From Bacteroidota bacterium (GTDB lineage: Bacteria; Bacteroidota; Bacteroidia; Chitinophagales; Chitinophagaceae): 57,836 nt of DNA. The DNA is taken from NCBI GenBank assembly GCA_029573235.1, contig JAKQGX010000043.1, positions 1-57,836 of the forward strand, written 5' to 3'. The notes beneath the pieces were generated by a model. The model was given only the letters and a program-made list of their open reading frames with translations, was not told where the DNA came from and did no database searches. Both the position numbers and the translations under genes were made by a program. Shown here in pieces: positions 9,104 to 18,194 of this stretch (within the stretch, counting starts at the first letter, position 1; every line of letters begins with the position of its first letter).

Positions 9104-11365
9104 TTAAAATACATTCAGCCGAAGGGTTGTGAAGAAACTTCTAGGCATAAAATTGATGGAAGATGCACTGCCGTGTGTGCTGGTAGCAGTAGAGCCCGAT
9201 TGAAAGCCTACTACATCAAACACATTTTTTACCCCTACCGTTAGTTGAATATTCTGCTTCCAAAACTTACGGCTTAATGATACGTCCATCATATCAAACA
9301 AAGGTTGTCTGCCGGAGTAGCTGGAAGTACCATCTATATTGCTGATTAAGATGGGGCGTGCACCATTCAGCTTGTTGAACACCGATACATACAGTTTGCT
9401 CCATTTCCAAAAATACTGAAGCGTAGTAGTGAACTCATGCGCATCAAATCCGTTGTATTGACTGCCTTGTGCTAAGGTGTAGCTATAGCCATATCCAAGC
9501 TTATAATGGAAATTGCTGTACTGCCCTTCAAACTCAATGGTGGCAAGGGTATTGCGCATCCGCGTAATGTTGGTATAGTCCCATTGTGCACTGTCGGCAC
9601 TTGTGCTATTGGGGTATCGTGGTGCCAAGGCTATTTGGTTGTACACATTATTGTAATACCCAGTTATTAATATTTGTGCATAGTTCGATTCTTTTTCAAA
9701 CACCATCCAAGAGGCAGAGGCTTGCAAGTGATCTGCTTTCTCGGCTTGTAGCTTACTGTTGCCAAATATCATGTGGTTGTTATCCACAAAGTCCAGATAC
9801 AGTTCTTTCAATGTAGGTGCACGGAATCCTTTGGCATAGGATGCACGAATGCTCACGTGTGGACTGTATTTGTACAACAAATTAAAAGATGGAATAGGTG
9901 GTGCCGTATAGGCTGTATTATACGATGCTCTCAATCCTGCCTGGGCAATTACTTTGTCTTGAAAAATAGGCATTGAAAGCGTAGTGAATAAAGCATAGTC
10001 ATGGATGCTTCTGTAATTGCCGGGTATCTTACGGCTATGTCCTTTTTGCAGGTCTATGTCGTAGCCAAGGGTGTAGTTGATGGTTTTAAAAACCTTGTTG
10101 TCATACATACCTCTGAACGAGTATTCGTGAAAGGTCGTAGTGTCTTGCACATTATTGATGTTCTCTGTAAGGCTATCCGTTAAAGTTACCAAGTTGTGTT
10201 TGTATTCGTTACGGGTACGATGGTAATAGGAGTATCCGTTTATCATTTGCCACTGTCCATCATTGCCCATTTTACCGTTGAGCGAAAGGCGGTTTAAGGA
10301 GCGGGTATTGATATAGCGCTCATCGTATGCATATCCTTCGTATGGAGTAATATAATTGGGTTTCGCTCCTTTAAACAGGAGGCGCTCCCGAACATAGTCA
10401 GAAGAGAATCGCACAGTTATTTTTTCGGATGGGCTAAATTGATAATTGAAATTTCCAAGGTATTGTTCTTTGGGTTTGAATGCTTGCCTTCTGAATGGAG
10501 CAACGGTATCTACATCAATAGCACCATCAAAATAGTTTCTTCCGCCGCCCAAAGTAAAATGATGTTTGCCAATAGATTTAATCACAGAAGCATTCAGGTT
10601 GTACTTACCAATGGTTTCGTAATGGGCTTCGCCGGAAACGCCAAATTTGTTTTTTTGATTTTTAGAAATGAGGTTGATAACGCCGCCAATAGCATCTGTG
10701 CCATACATAACACTCATGGGGCCTTGTATGATTTCAATTCTTTCCAGGTTATATGTGTTTAGTTGCCCCAAATCGATGTTCCCGTTTTCACGACCATTGA
10801 TGGGCACTCCGTCTATCAATATTTTCACTTTATTCCCATCCATTCCTTGCATCTTTATAGTAGCTCCTAAGGCTCCATCATTGTTGCTGATGGTATTGAG
10901 TTGATAGCTGATGGCGTCTTGTACATTCTTGGCTCCTTGTGCTTGCATCTGCGCTTCCGTAATTACTTTGTAATTGGAAAGAGCATCCAACGGTTTGGTG
11001 GGACGTGCCACACCGGTAATCACTACTTCGTTGAGCGAGGCAAATGATTTGGAGAGGCGCATGGTCAACGTTCCGGTGGAGGCTTGGTGCAATCGTATGC
11101 GCTCCATTTCGTAGCCGATGCCTACCGCTTCTATAGTTGCAGGAAATTGAGAAATGCTAATCGTTGCATGGCCTTTTTCGTCTGTCATAACGGTTTCTAT
11201 ACGTTTTTCGGGCGTTTCGTTATACAGGTTTACATACATGTATTCAAGTGGCTGCCCATTATCTTTCGATAATACTTGCACGACGATGCGGTGTGATTGA
11301 GCTGCTGCTGTTGTTCCCAATAATAGCGTGAATACTAAAGAGATTATTTGAACGGTTCTAGTCAT
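9104..11365 (-). CDS. TonB-dependent outer-membrane receptor, probably for haem (HmuR-like)
   Basis: This 753-residue protein has a signal peptide (cut after AAAQ, residue ~23), a carboxypeptidase-like regulatory domain (about 25-105), a plug domain (about 118-235, with ILIDGVPING and YGTDAIGGVINL) and a 22-strand-type barrel ending in a short aromatic strand (TLRLNVF). Residues 514-539 hold a FRAP box (KGFRAPTLKELY), His531 and NSKL. A histidine between FRAP and NPxL boxes is the pattern described for haem receptors such as HmuR/HemR. FRAP alone also occurs in other receptors. The neighbour 82 bp upstream on the same strand is an HmuY-like secreted protein, probably co-transcribed, which strengthens the haem reading. 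Vitamin B12 or a siderophore remain alternatives. Confidence 0.85.
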   Translation of the reverse strand: MTRTVQIISLVFTLLLGTTAAAQSHRIVVQVLSKDNGQPLEYMYVNLYNETPEKRIETVMTDEKGHATISISQFPATIEAVGIGYEMERIRLHQASTGTLTMRLSKSFASLNEVVITGVARPTKPLDALSNYKVITEAQMQAQGAKNVQDAISYQLNTISNNDGALGATIKMQGMDGNKVKILIDGVPINGRENGNIDLGQLNTYNLERIEIIQGPMSVMYGTDAIGGVINLISKNQKNKFGVSGEAHYETIGKYNLNASVIKSIGKHHFTLGGGRNYFDGAIDVDTVAPFRRQAFKPKEQYLGNFNYQFSPSEKITVRFSSDYVRERLLFKGAKPNYITPYEGYAYDERYINTRSLNRLSLNGKMGNDGQWQMINGYSYYHRTRNEYKHNLVTLTDSLTENINNVQDTTTFHEYSFRGMYDNKVFKTINYTLGYDIDLQKGHSRKIPGNYRSIHDYALFTTLSMPIFQDKVIAQAGLRASYNTAYTAPPIPSFNLLYKYSPHVSIRASYAKGFRAPTLKELYLDFVDNNHMIFGNSKLQAEKADHLQASASWMVFEKESNYAQILITGYYNNVYNQIALAPRYPNSTSADSAQWDYTNITRMRNTLATIEFEGQYSNFHYKLGYGYSYTLAQGSQYNGFDAHEFTTTLQYFWKWSKLYVSVFNKLNGARPILISNIDGTSSYSGRQPLFDMMDVSLSRKFWKQNIQLTVGVKNVFDVVGFQSGSTATSTHGSASSINFMPRSFFTTLRLNVF

Positions 11366-11447
11366 ATTTTCGTTTTGCCTGGAAAGAAAAAGTTCAGTTA
11401 CTGATAAGAAGTAACCGAACTTTTGTATTCATAGCGTATGAAGGTAA

Positions 11448-12764
11448 TTAGTGATGAACTACTATTTTTTCAATGGCTTGATGTCCGCCAGAAACAACAC
11501 TTAAGATGTAGTTGCCGTTGGCTAATGAAGCCGTAGGTATGGTAATGGTTTGTAAGCCGGATATTGCTGAAAGCGAATTAGAATATACTTTTCTGCCGGT
11601 CATATCCGTAAGGGTAATGGTGTTCTTACTATTGGGTTGTGCGCTTTCAAATACTACTTGCAAACTGTTGTTAGTAGGATTTGGAAAGGCTGTGAAAACG
11701 GTAATAGCATTGTTGGCATCTGCAACACTTGTTGTGTTTTTGTACACTTTTCTTTTTTTCATGGCTACCATACCGGGGTCAGTTGGGTGAGCGCCGGAGT
11801 TGGATGCTGTAAATACCAATTGCCATACATCGCCATTTCTTACTTTAACGAAATAACACAAAGAGTCCACCATTTGCACCCCCGACATACCGGATGCTTT
11901 CCATTTTCTACCAATAGAATTGATAGTAGAGTCGTAGGTGTAAGAAGCATAGTTACCAATGATGTTATCAAATTCAGCATCTGCTGTGTCTACCTTTGCG
12001 GCACGTGTAGCGCTATTGTTTAATATACCGAACACTTTATAGTATTCATTTCCCATCACTACATTTTCATCATTGTAGTTGGTGAATACAAAGTCCCAAC
12101 TACTTTTCGCCGGCTCTCTATTGATAAAGGAATCGGTTTCGATATTGTAATAAACAAAGGCTCTGTCTTTGTAACCGGTAACGCCCAATGCAATGGATCT
12201 AGAGATTGATTGACTGCCATCTAATTGAGCTATTTTAAAGTTGAAAACAGGAGCATTGGGCACTTGGTAGGTTTGCTTGTCTTCTATAAACACTTGGAAG
12301 GTGTCAGTAGCGGTTACCAAACCGAAAACTACCACTCCTTCAATCCAGTGGGTAGCACTTATGTAATCTCCCCAACCGTACATGGCAGAACCTTGATTGA
12401 AGGCACCGGTATTCCATATCGTATTCGAGTTGTAGAAGGGCATTGGGTTAGCAGCCACAGCGGTGTTGAAAGCCGCGGTTAGGTCAGTGCCGAAGTCTAA
12501 TGGATTAGAGCTGATTTCATATAGCTTGATGGCTTTGTCGGCGCTATTGGTAAGTACTCCTTCTTCGAAAGTACCGGTTGAAAAGCCGATGTGCCAATTG
12601 TCAGCATCTGCTATTCCGGCTGTTCCGTTTTCTAAACTATAATAAACATTTTTTTTGTAGCCGGTGCCGGTAGCAATGGTATCGTGTATCCAAGTGGGCG
12701 TTTGCGCGCTAGCTTGCAATGAAACTGCTGCAGCGAGGAAGAGGCTAAGTGAAAGTGCTTTCAT
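11448..12764 (-). CDS. HmuY-like double-domain protein with T9SS sorting domain
   Basis: This 438-residue secreted protein has a signal peptide (MKAL... to SAQ, residue 21) and a T9SS type A sorting domain from about residue 355 (AFPNPTNN). Between them are two halves with a shared pattern: NVYYSLENG then NWHIGFST (about 39-63), and FVYYNIETD then SWDFVFTN (about 203-229). A YY-L/IE-G strand followed by a W-D/H-xxF strand is what I know from HmuY-family haem-binding proteins, but the match is from memory and distant. The frame is open to 12914, but ATG 12764 opens the signal peptide and the longer start would run into asd. The TonB receptor lies downstream. Classical HmuY is a lipoprotein of about half this length with one domain. 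Confidence 0.7.
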   Translation of the reverse strand: MKALSLSLFLAAAVSLQASAQTPTWIHDTIATGTGYKKNVYYSLENGTAGIADADNWHIGFSTGTFEEGVLTNSADKAIKLYEISSNPLDFGTDLTAAFNTAVAANPMPFYNSNTIWNTGAFNQGSAMYGWGDYISATHWIEGVVVFGLVTATDTFQVFIEDKQTYQVPNAPVFNFKIAQLDGSQSISRSIALGVTGYKDRAFVYYNIETDSFINREPAKSSWDFVFTNYNDENVVMGNEYYKVFGILNNSATRAAKVDTADAEFDNIIGNYASYTYDSTINSIGRKWKASGMSGVQMVDSLCYFVKVRNGDVWQLVFTASNSGAHPTDPGMVAMKKRKVYKNTTSVADANNAITVFTAFPNPTNNSLQVVFESAQPNSKNTITLTDMTGRKVYSNSLSAISGLQTITIPTASLANGNYILSVVSGGHQAIEKIVVHH

Positions 12765-12784
12765 GAGGTTGATTATTTTGAACG

Positions 12785-12812
12785 CAAAAGTATCTTTCGA
12801 CTTGTATTCAAA
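12785..12812 (-). promoter_or_regulatory. Promoter of the HmuY-like/TonB receptor unit
   Basis: On the minus strand, TTTG (12812-12809) is followed after 16 bases by TACTTTTG (12792-12785), matching the Bacteroidota -33/-7 pair with a slightly short spacer. The -7 element ends 20 bases before the ATG at 12764. Confidence 0.6.
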
Positions 12813-12898
12813 ATATACATCCACCAAATCTTGACAAACAAATGACAGAACACCCAACCTTGCATCAAGGCGTTTTCTTGTTATGAGTACTTCGCTAC

Positions 12899-13894
12899 TT
12901 AAGCAATATGCCAACCTTTATCCACCAAGTAGGCTGCTATCTGAACGGCATTGGTAGCAGCGCCTTTCCGAAGATTGTCGGCAACTATCCAACAATTCAT
13001 CGTTTTCTCTTGTGAGTAATCTCTTCGAATCCTACCTACAAAAACATCGTCTTTTCCGGTAGCATACAAGGGCATCGGGTATTCATTTTTCGCCGGATTA
13101 TCGATCACCTTTACACCCGGACTTTGTGCTAACACGTCACGTACTTCTTGCTCCGTAAATTCATTAAGGAACTCAATATTTACGCTCTCACTGTGTCCGC
13201 CGGTGACAGGAACACGAACCGTAGTAGCGGTTACCTTTATAGCGTCGTCGCCCATAATTTTATTGGTTTCAAGCACCATCTTCATCTCTTCTTTCGTATA
13301 GCCGTTATCTTGAAACACATCAATATGCGGTAGTATGTTGAGGTCTATAGGATGCGGATATACTTGCGGTGCAGTAGCGGTTTGGCGTTGTTGCATTAAT
13401 TCTGCAACGGCTTTTTGCCCCGTTCCGGTCACCGATTGGTAGGTGCTGACAACGACTCTGCGAATGCCGTATTTCAAATGCAAGGGTTGCAACACCATTA
13501 CCATCTGAATGGTAGAGCAATTGGGGTTGGCAATGATAAAATCATCCGGCGTTAAGGCAGCACCATTTACTTCCGGCACTATTAATTTTTTGGTAGTATC
13601 CATTCGCCAGGCAGATGAATTGTCTATTACCTTACATCCGGCTTTTGCAAATAAGGGGGCTAACTCCAGTGATACACTACCGCCTGCGCTGAAGAGTGCT
13701 ATCTGTGGTCTTTTGGCAATAGCATCTTGATACGATAAAACGGAATATTCCTTCCCTTTGAAAACAACGGTTTGTCCTACGGATTTCGATGAAGCAACCG
13801 GATAAAGTTCGGTAACGGGGAAGTTTCTTTCTTCCAATACCTGTAACATGGTACTGCCGACTAGACCGGTAGCACCCACTATGGCAATGCGCAT
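12899..13894 (-). CDS. asd: Aspartate-semialdehyde dehydrogenase
   Basis: This 331-residue enzyme reduces aspartyl phosphate to aspartate semialdehyde with NADPH, the branch point to lysine/diaminopimelate, threonine and methionine. The nucleotide loop GATGLVGS lies at residues 7-14. The catalytic Cys126 is in NPNCSTIQ, and the later catalytic His is in TGGHSES. Length and motifs match the family throughout. The gene is divergent from the OmpA-family gene across a 251-bp spacer that holds a -7 element for each. Downstream, the HmuY-like gene begins 134 bp away with its own promoter, so asd is probably monocistronic. Confidence 0.94.
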   Translation of the reverse strand: MRIAIVGATGLVGSTMLQVLEERNFPVTELYPVASSKSVGQTVVFKGKEYSVLSYQDAIAKRPQIALFSAGGSVSLELAPLFAKAGCKVIDNSSAWRMDTTKKLIVPEVNGAALTPDDFIIANPNCSTIQMVMVLQPLHLKYGIRRVVVSTYQSVTGTGQKAVAELMQQRQTATAPQVYPHPIDLNILPHIDVFQDNGYTKEEMKMVLETNKIMGDDAIKVTATTVRVPVTGGHSESVNIEFLNEFTEQEVRDVLAQSPGVKVIDNPAKNEYPMPLYATGKDDVFVGRIRRDYSQEKTMNCWIVADNLRKGAATNAVQIAAYLVDKGWHIA

Positions 13895-13914
13895 ATCGCT
13901 TGATATAATTTTTG

Positions 13915-13922
13915 CAAAAGTA
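13915..13922 (-). promoter_or_regulatory. -7 element TACTTTTG of asd
   Basis: Exact TAnnTTTG on the minus strand (13922 to 13915), ending 20 bases before the asd ATG. Confidence 0.5.
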
Positions 13923-14115
13923 ATGGAGCTATCGCAAACATTAAAACGAAGTAAGCGCTATTCCTTCCTGTAATAAATGTAGCATAGGTGTTTCTTTTGT
14001 GTAACCATATTATTGTCTATTTATGCACACAAATGCTATGCTTCTTGCTATTAGTTGTGGAAAATAGTTTGCTATAAAATGTAATTCAAGCCTCATAACA
14101 TTCTCATATAAGCCC

Positions 14116-14123
14116 TACCTTTG
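14116..14123 (+). promoter_or_regulatory. -7 element TACCTTTG of the OmpA-family gene
   Basis: Exact TAnnTTTG, ending 22 bases before the ATG at 14146. No good -33 TTTG is present at 17-23 bases. Confidence 0.5.
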
Positions 14124-14145
14124 AGCACCATTTTTTAGCTTTATT

Positions 14146-15528
14146 ATGAAACGCGTATTTATTACCCTGGTCGGTATTTCATTATCCCTTTCAAGTTGGG
14201 CGCAAACAGATTCTGCCAAGGTAGAAGATGCTTCCGGCAACCTTTTTAGAGGTGCTAAAGCCTTTCGCTCTTGGTCCATTGGTATCAACGGCGGCTTTAG
14301 TCAAGTGGGTAGCCTCCCCGGAGGAATGAACGATTATACGGTCAACAAACCCGGATATGGTGTGGGCTTGTATGTACAGAAAGACCTCACTCATTTTTTA
14401 TCGCTTCGTGCCGATGTTCAATCGGGTAGTTTTAGTGGCGATAATTCTCGCTTGCAAGGCGATGGCACCAAGCGGGTATTAAAATACCAAGGTTACGAAA
14501 CCAAAGTGGCTTATGCCGGTAGTTTGAATGTGGTATTCAGTATCTTAAATGTCAATTGGCTTTCAAAGAAAAATACCATCAACTTGTTTGGTACTATTGG
14601 TCTGGGCTCTGTGGCTTATGCTTCAGAAGGCAGACGCACATCCGACAGTGTATTAGAAAAACTGAAAGCGAGTGGTAATGCTACGGCTCTGTTTTTACCC
14701 ATAGGTGCTGGTGCCAAGGTGAAAATGTCGAATGCGATTGCATTAGAATTGGGCTATCGTGTACATTTTATTGATGGAGATAATTTGGATTTGACACATT
14801 TCGGAACCAACCAGGATAAATATGGTTATGGTTATATTGGCTTGCAATTTATGTTAGGTAAAAAATCGAAACCGGCACTAACCTGGCACAACCCGGCCAA
14901 AGAGTTGGCAGAGGAAACAACACGTGATTTGGCTCAAATGCGAAACACGGTGGAAGAAGTACTCAGGCAAAATCAATTGTTGTCAGCACAAATGGAAAAT
15001 CTGAAAACCGATACCGATGGTGATGGAGTAATAGACTTGCTGGATAAGTGTCCTGGCACTTCTATTCATGCGAAAGTAAACCAAGACGGCTGTGAGGTCA
15101 CGAATACCCCAACGACTACAACACGTGAAACAAAAACAACAGTACCACCACCACCAACGACGACGATAACGGATGAGGATCGATTGATAGCTAAAGAAGC
15201 ACAAGCCAGCATTGCTTTTCAGCCGGAGCGCGCTGATTTGCTGTTTAGCTCTAACAAAGCATTGGATAAACTAGCTTTATTGCTAATCCAAAAAGGTTAT
15301 AAGCTAAAACTGATTGGGCATACCGATAACATAGGTGATGATAACTACAATTTGTTTTTCTCCAAAGCACGTGCTGAATCTGTCAAGAGTTATTTGGTGA
15401 ATGCCGGCATCAGCTCCGTGAACATAGATGCTATTGGCTATGGCGAAACACAGCCCATTGCACCTAATAATACACCGGAAGGAAGAAAGAAAAACAACCG
15501 TGTTGAGGTTGTGCTTATCGAAAAATAA
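14146..15528 (+). CDS. OmpA-family outer-membrane protein
   Basis: This 460-residue protein has a signal peptide (cut after SWAQ, residue 20) and an N-terminal outer-membrane barrel of about 225 residues. A coiled-coil-like stretch follows (ELAEETTRDLAQMRNTVEEV), then one thrombospondin type 3 calcium-binding repeat (DTDGDGVIDLLDKCPGT), a Thr/Pro-rich linker and a C-terminal OmpA domain (from about residue 350). The peptidoglycan-binding signature is clear: LIGHTDNIGDDNYN, then SKARAESVKSYL and NNRVEV. It most likely anchors the outer membrane to peptidoglycan. It has its own -7 element and ends at a terminator shared with dnaB, so it is a single-gene unit. Confidence 0.9.
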   Translation: MKRVFITLVGISLSLSSWAQTDSAKVEDASGNLFRGAKAFRSWSIGINGGFSQVGSLPGGMNDYTVNKPGYGVGLYVQKDLTHFLSLRADVQSGSFSGDNSRLQGDGTKRVLKYQGYETKVAYAGSLNVVFSILNVNWLSKKNTINLFGTIGLGSVAYASEGRRTSDSVLEKLKASGNATALFLPIGAGAKVKMSNAIALELGYRVHFIDGDNLDLTHFGTNQDKYGYGYIGLQFMLGKKSKPALTWHNPAKELAEETTRDLAQMRNTVEEVLRQNQLLSAQMENLKTDTDGDGVIDLLDKCPGTSIHAKVNQDGCEVTNTPTTTTRETKTTVPPPPTTTITDEDRLIAKEAQASIAFQPERADLLFSSNKALDKLALLLIQKGYKLKLIGHTDNIGDDNYNLFFSKARAESVKSYLVNAGISSVNIDAIGYGETQPIAPNNTPEGRKKNNRVEVVLIEK

Positions 15529-15563
15529 ACGGATATTTTTTTTGATTACCACAAGTCAAATGT

Positions 15564-15594
15564 AAAAAGCAGCGCCAATTGGCTCTGCTTTTTT
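15564..15594. terminator. Bidirectional terminator between ompA-like gene and dnaB
   Basis: The hairpin AAAAAGCAGCGCC / GGCTCTGCTTTTT (one internal mismatch, AATT loop) lies between two convergent genes, with T runs on both strands. Confidence 0.8.
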
Positions 15595-15622
15595 GTTTTC
15601 TGTTTTTTTTGTTGTTAGAATT

Positions 15623-17257
15623 TTAGAAAGGAACAGTATTGTCCGTTTCATCAAATGGAGGATTGTCGTCATCGTCAAAAGAATAATCATTGGCTTTTGA
15701 AGGACGTGTTTGGTAGCCGGCTTGCCCTTGTATGAACATGTGCGACGAGCCAAATTCGCTTGGATCTCTGCGGATACCGGCAACGGGATTATCGCCTTTG
15801 GGAGGATAGTTGCCACCACCATAACTGCCTGGTCTATTGAAGCCATTATCGCTTTCCAAGTCCACAAATTTTTGATACTCTTTTATGAAGCGTAGTTTCA
15901 CAGTGTCGGTAGCGCCACTTCTGTTTTTGGCCACGTACACATGTGTTTCTCCTTCTATAGATTCACCCATTTCGTTGTTGGTGATACCATGATACTCCGG
16001 ACGGTATAGAAAGACTACCATGTCGGCATCTTGCTCAATGGCACCCGATTCACGGAGGTCGCTCAGTTGTGGCATTTTCGATTCTTTGCGCGATTCCACT
16101 GAACGATTCAATTGTGAAAGGGCGATGATGGGTATCTCCAACTCTTTGGCTAAAGATTTTAAATCACGCGAAATTTTTGAAATTTCTTGTTCACGTGTCC
16201 CTCCTTTATTGATGTCGGCTTGCATTAATTGCAAATAGTCAATGATGATGAGTTGGATGTCGTGTTTTTGTTTTAGCCTTCTGGCTTTTGCTCGTAGCTC
16301 AAATAGGTTGAGCGCTGCTTGGTCATCAATAAACATTTGAGCCGTTCCCAACTTGCTCATACGTTGCGTCATTTGCACAAACTCATGTTCTTGCATACGC
16401 CCTTTGGTAATGGCATCCATACTGACCTCGGTAGTAGCTGCCAACATTCTTTTCACCAATTCACCGGCGCCCATTTCTAAAGAGAAAAACGCCACCGGGT
16501 AAGGTTTCCCCGCATGCATGGCAGCATTCATTGCTAAGTTGAGACAGAAGGCTGTTTTACCCACAGCTGGGCGTGCAGCTACTATGATGAGGGCATTTTT
16601 TTGCCAGCCTGCCGTCAGCTTGTCCAATTCTCTAAAGCCGGTAGGAACACCGGTAACATCTTCATTGCTGTTTTTGGCATCTTCAATTTCTTGTATGGTA
16701 CGGGCTAATATTTCACGCAGTCCTTTGAAGTTTTTCCGTAGGTGGTTGTCGGTAATTTCGTAGAGGTTTGTTTCTGCCTTGTCCAGCAGGTCAAATACGT
16801 CTGTGCTGTCTTCGTAGGCTTCTGCAATGATGTTGCCGGAGATGCGTATCAACTCCCTTTGAATGAATTTTTCCATTACCAAGCGAGCATGTGCTTCTAC
16901 GTGGGCGCTCGACAGTACGCTGGTAGTTAGAACCGTTAAAAAATAAGCGCCTCCTACTATTTCTAATTCATTTGAGCGTCGTAGCTCTTCGGTTACCGTG
17001 AGCAGGTCCACCGGCATGCCTTTGTCAAACAAGCGACGGATGGCGCCATATATTTTTTGGTGAGCATCTACATAAAAACATTCGGGGCTTTGTATGATTT
17101 CTAGTACTTCTGCTAGCTTGTCTTTTTCTAGCATAATAGCGCCTAATACCGCTTGTTCTTGTTCGTTTGCTTGAGGAGGTATTTTGCCATATACGAGTGA
17201 ATTGAGGTCTAGTTTTTTTCGAAAACTACCAAGCTCTTTTTTAATATTTACAGTCAT
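15623..17257 (-). CDS. dnaB: Replicative DNA helicase DnaB
   Basis: This 544-residue hexameric helicase unwinds DNA ahead of the replisome. The N-terminal DnaG-interaction domain covers about residues 28-130. The RecA-like core has the Walker A loop ARPAVGKTA at 228-236, Walker B-type LIIIDYLQLM, and the DNA-binding/sensor region ALSQLNRSVE followed by the arginine-finger region. The extra C-terminal ~60 residues are Gly/Asn/Pro/Asp-rich and end in an acidic FDDDDNPPFDETDN segment resembling the tail of SSB-like proteins. Its role is unknown. A 464-bp gene-free region lies upstream. No intein is present. Confidence 0.95.
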   Translation of the reverse strand: MTVNIKKELGSFRKKLDLNSLVYGKIPPQANEQEQAVLGAIMLEKDKLAEVLEIIQSPECFYVDAHQKIYGAIRRLFDKGMPVDLLTVTEELRRSNELEIVGGAYFLTVLTTSVLSSAHVEAHARLVMEKFIQRELIRISGNIIAEAYEDSTDVFDLLDKAETNLYEITDNHLRKNFKGLREILARTIQEIEDAKNSNEDVTGVPTGFRELDKLTAGWQKNALIIVAARPAVGKTAFCLNLAMNAAMHAGKPYPVAFFSLEMGAGELVKRMLAATTEVSMDAITKGRMQEHEFVQMTQRMSKLGTAQMFIDDQAALNLFELRAKARRLKQKHDIQLIIIDYLQLMQADINKGGTREQEISKISRDLKSLAKELEIPIIALSQLNRSVESRKESKMPQLSDLRESGAIEQDADMVVFLYRPEYHGITNNEMGESIEGETHVYVAKNRSGATDTVKLRFIKEYQKFVDLESDNGFNRPGSYGGGNYPPKGDNPVAGIRRDPSEFGSSHMFIQGQAGYQTRPSKANDYSFDDDDNPPFDETDNTVPF

Positions 17258-17670
17258 GGGTGTTGTAGTCTATAATATTGGTTTAATGGAGGATTGTTGA
17301 AGATTCAACGCTTATGATTCCAATGGTTCTATGGTTCTTCTTCGATATGCGACCTGTTTTCACTTATGCATTTGTCACCACTTTTTTATTTCTTCAGCTA
17401 CATCCTTATGGAGCGAATGTATGAACTGCATTGCTTCTTTTGGGCGTTGTGGAAACATAAATTAAATGGGTATAGTTTCTGCAATTTTCAAGAGTAATTC
17501 ACAGTAAATACACTTTGAAAAATGAAATACATTAACTATTCACAAATTTACATTACTTATCAACGGCAATTAACAGGAAATACACAAGTTGTTGTTAGTT
17601 GTTGAAGGGAGTGCGTTGTTGATGGTGGTATTGTATATTCAGGAAGGTTGCTTGGATAGTTTTTAATTAA
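17258..17670. other. Gene-free AT-rich region upstream of dnaB
   Basis: No open frame of note is visible. The region is AT-rich and contains several related words of the form xxATxCACA: TAATTCACA (17495-17503), CTATTCACA (17536-17544) and AAATACACA (17578-17586). The two TTCACA words each match eight of nine positions of the DnaA-box form TTATTCACA; the third is more distant. It should contain the dnaB promoter, but no clean TAnnTTTG was found close to the start. Confidence 0.4.
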
Positions 17671-17700
17671 AAAAACCGGAACTGTTTAGCTCCGGTTTTT
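17671..17700 (-). terminator. Terminator of the DUF1573 pair
   Basis: A 10-bp perfect stem (AAAAACCGGA with TCCGGTTTTT) with a 10-base loop lies 21 bp beyond the stop of the downstream DUF1573 gene. On the minus strand it ends in a T run. Confidence 0.85.
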
Positions 17701-17721
17701 GGTTATACCGATAAGGGATGC

Positions 17722-18186
17722 TTACTTTTTTATTTTATTGTCTGCCGGCACAGAACTGGCAGCTGTAACCACCCCTTTAATATGCAATTGTTTCGGTGCA
17801 TTGTTTTCGGTAGGTACGTTTGACGTAATATAAACATCCTTGAAAAAAGGTTGTCCGCCACGACCTGTAGTAAGGTAGGTAACTTTAATTCGTCCTTTTT
17901 TGCCGGGCAAAATGGGTTCTTTGGGCCACTCTGGACTGGTGCAACCACAAGAAGCACTCACATTTGAAATAATCAGTGGAGCGTTGCCGGTATTTTTAAA
18001 CTCAAAGGAATAACTCACAGAAGGTCCTTCCGGTATGGTACCAAAGTCATGTGTTTCTTTTTTGAAATGATATTTGGGTGCTTTCTCGGCACTTACCTTC
18101 ACCGGTTCAGGCACATTATTGATAGCTTGTGCCTGTCCGTAGAAGGATGCCCATACACAGATAAGTCCTAAAAACAACTGTTTCAT
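17722..18186 (-). CDS. DUF1573 secreted protein (second of pair)
   Basis: This 154-residue protein has a signal peptide (cut around QAQA, residue 20) and one DUF1573 domain, an Ig/ASPM-SPD-2-like beta sandwich. The family core is plain: HDFGTIPEG near residue 47, FKNTGNAPL, then SASCGCTSPEWPKEPILPGK. The two cysteines of CGC are invariant in the family and may bind a metal or form a disulfide; the function is unknown. It lies 8 bases after its paralogue with no terminator between, so both are one transcript. It lacks the Ala/Lys-rich linker of the first copy. A terminator follows. Confidence 0.88.
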   Translation of the reverse strand: MKQLFLGLICVWASFYGQAQAINNVPEPVKVSAEKAPKYHFKKETHDFGTIPEGPSVSYSFEFKNTGNAPLIISNVSASCGCTSPEWPKEPILPGKKGRIKVTYLTTGRGGQPFFKDVYITSNVPTENNAPKQLHIKGVVTAASSVPADNKIKK

Positions 18187-18194
18187 TCGTCGTA

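Noticed and set aside
12765-12914. N-terminal extension of the HmuY-like protein
   Set aside because: It would place a coding start inside asd, precede a clear signal peptide with 50 unusual residues, and run through the promoter at 12785-12812.
13011-13030. TTCGAATCC resembling a tRNA T-loop
   Set aside because: It lies inside asd with intact protein coding on the minus strand, and no acceptor or anticodon stem surrounds it.
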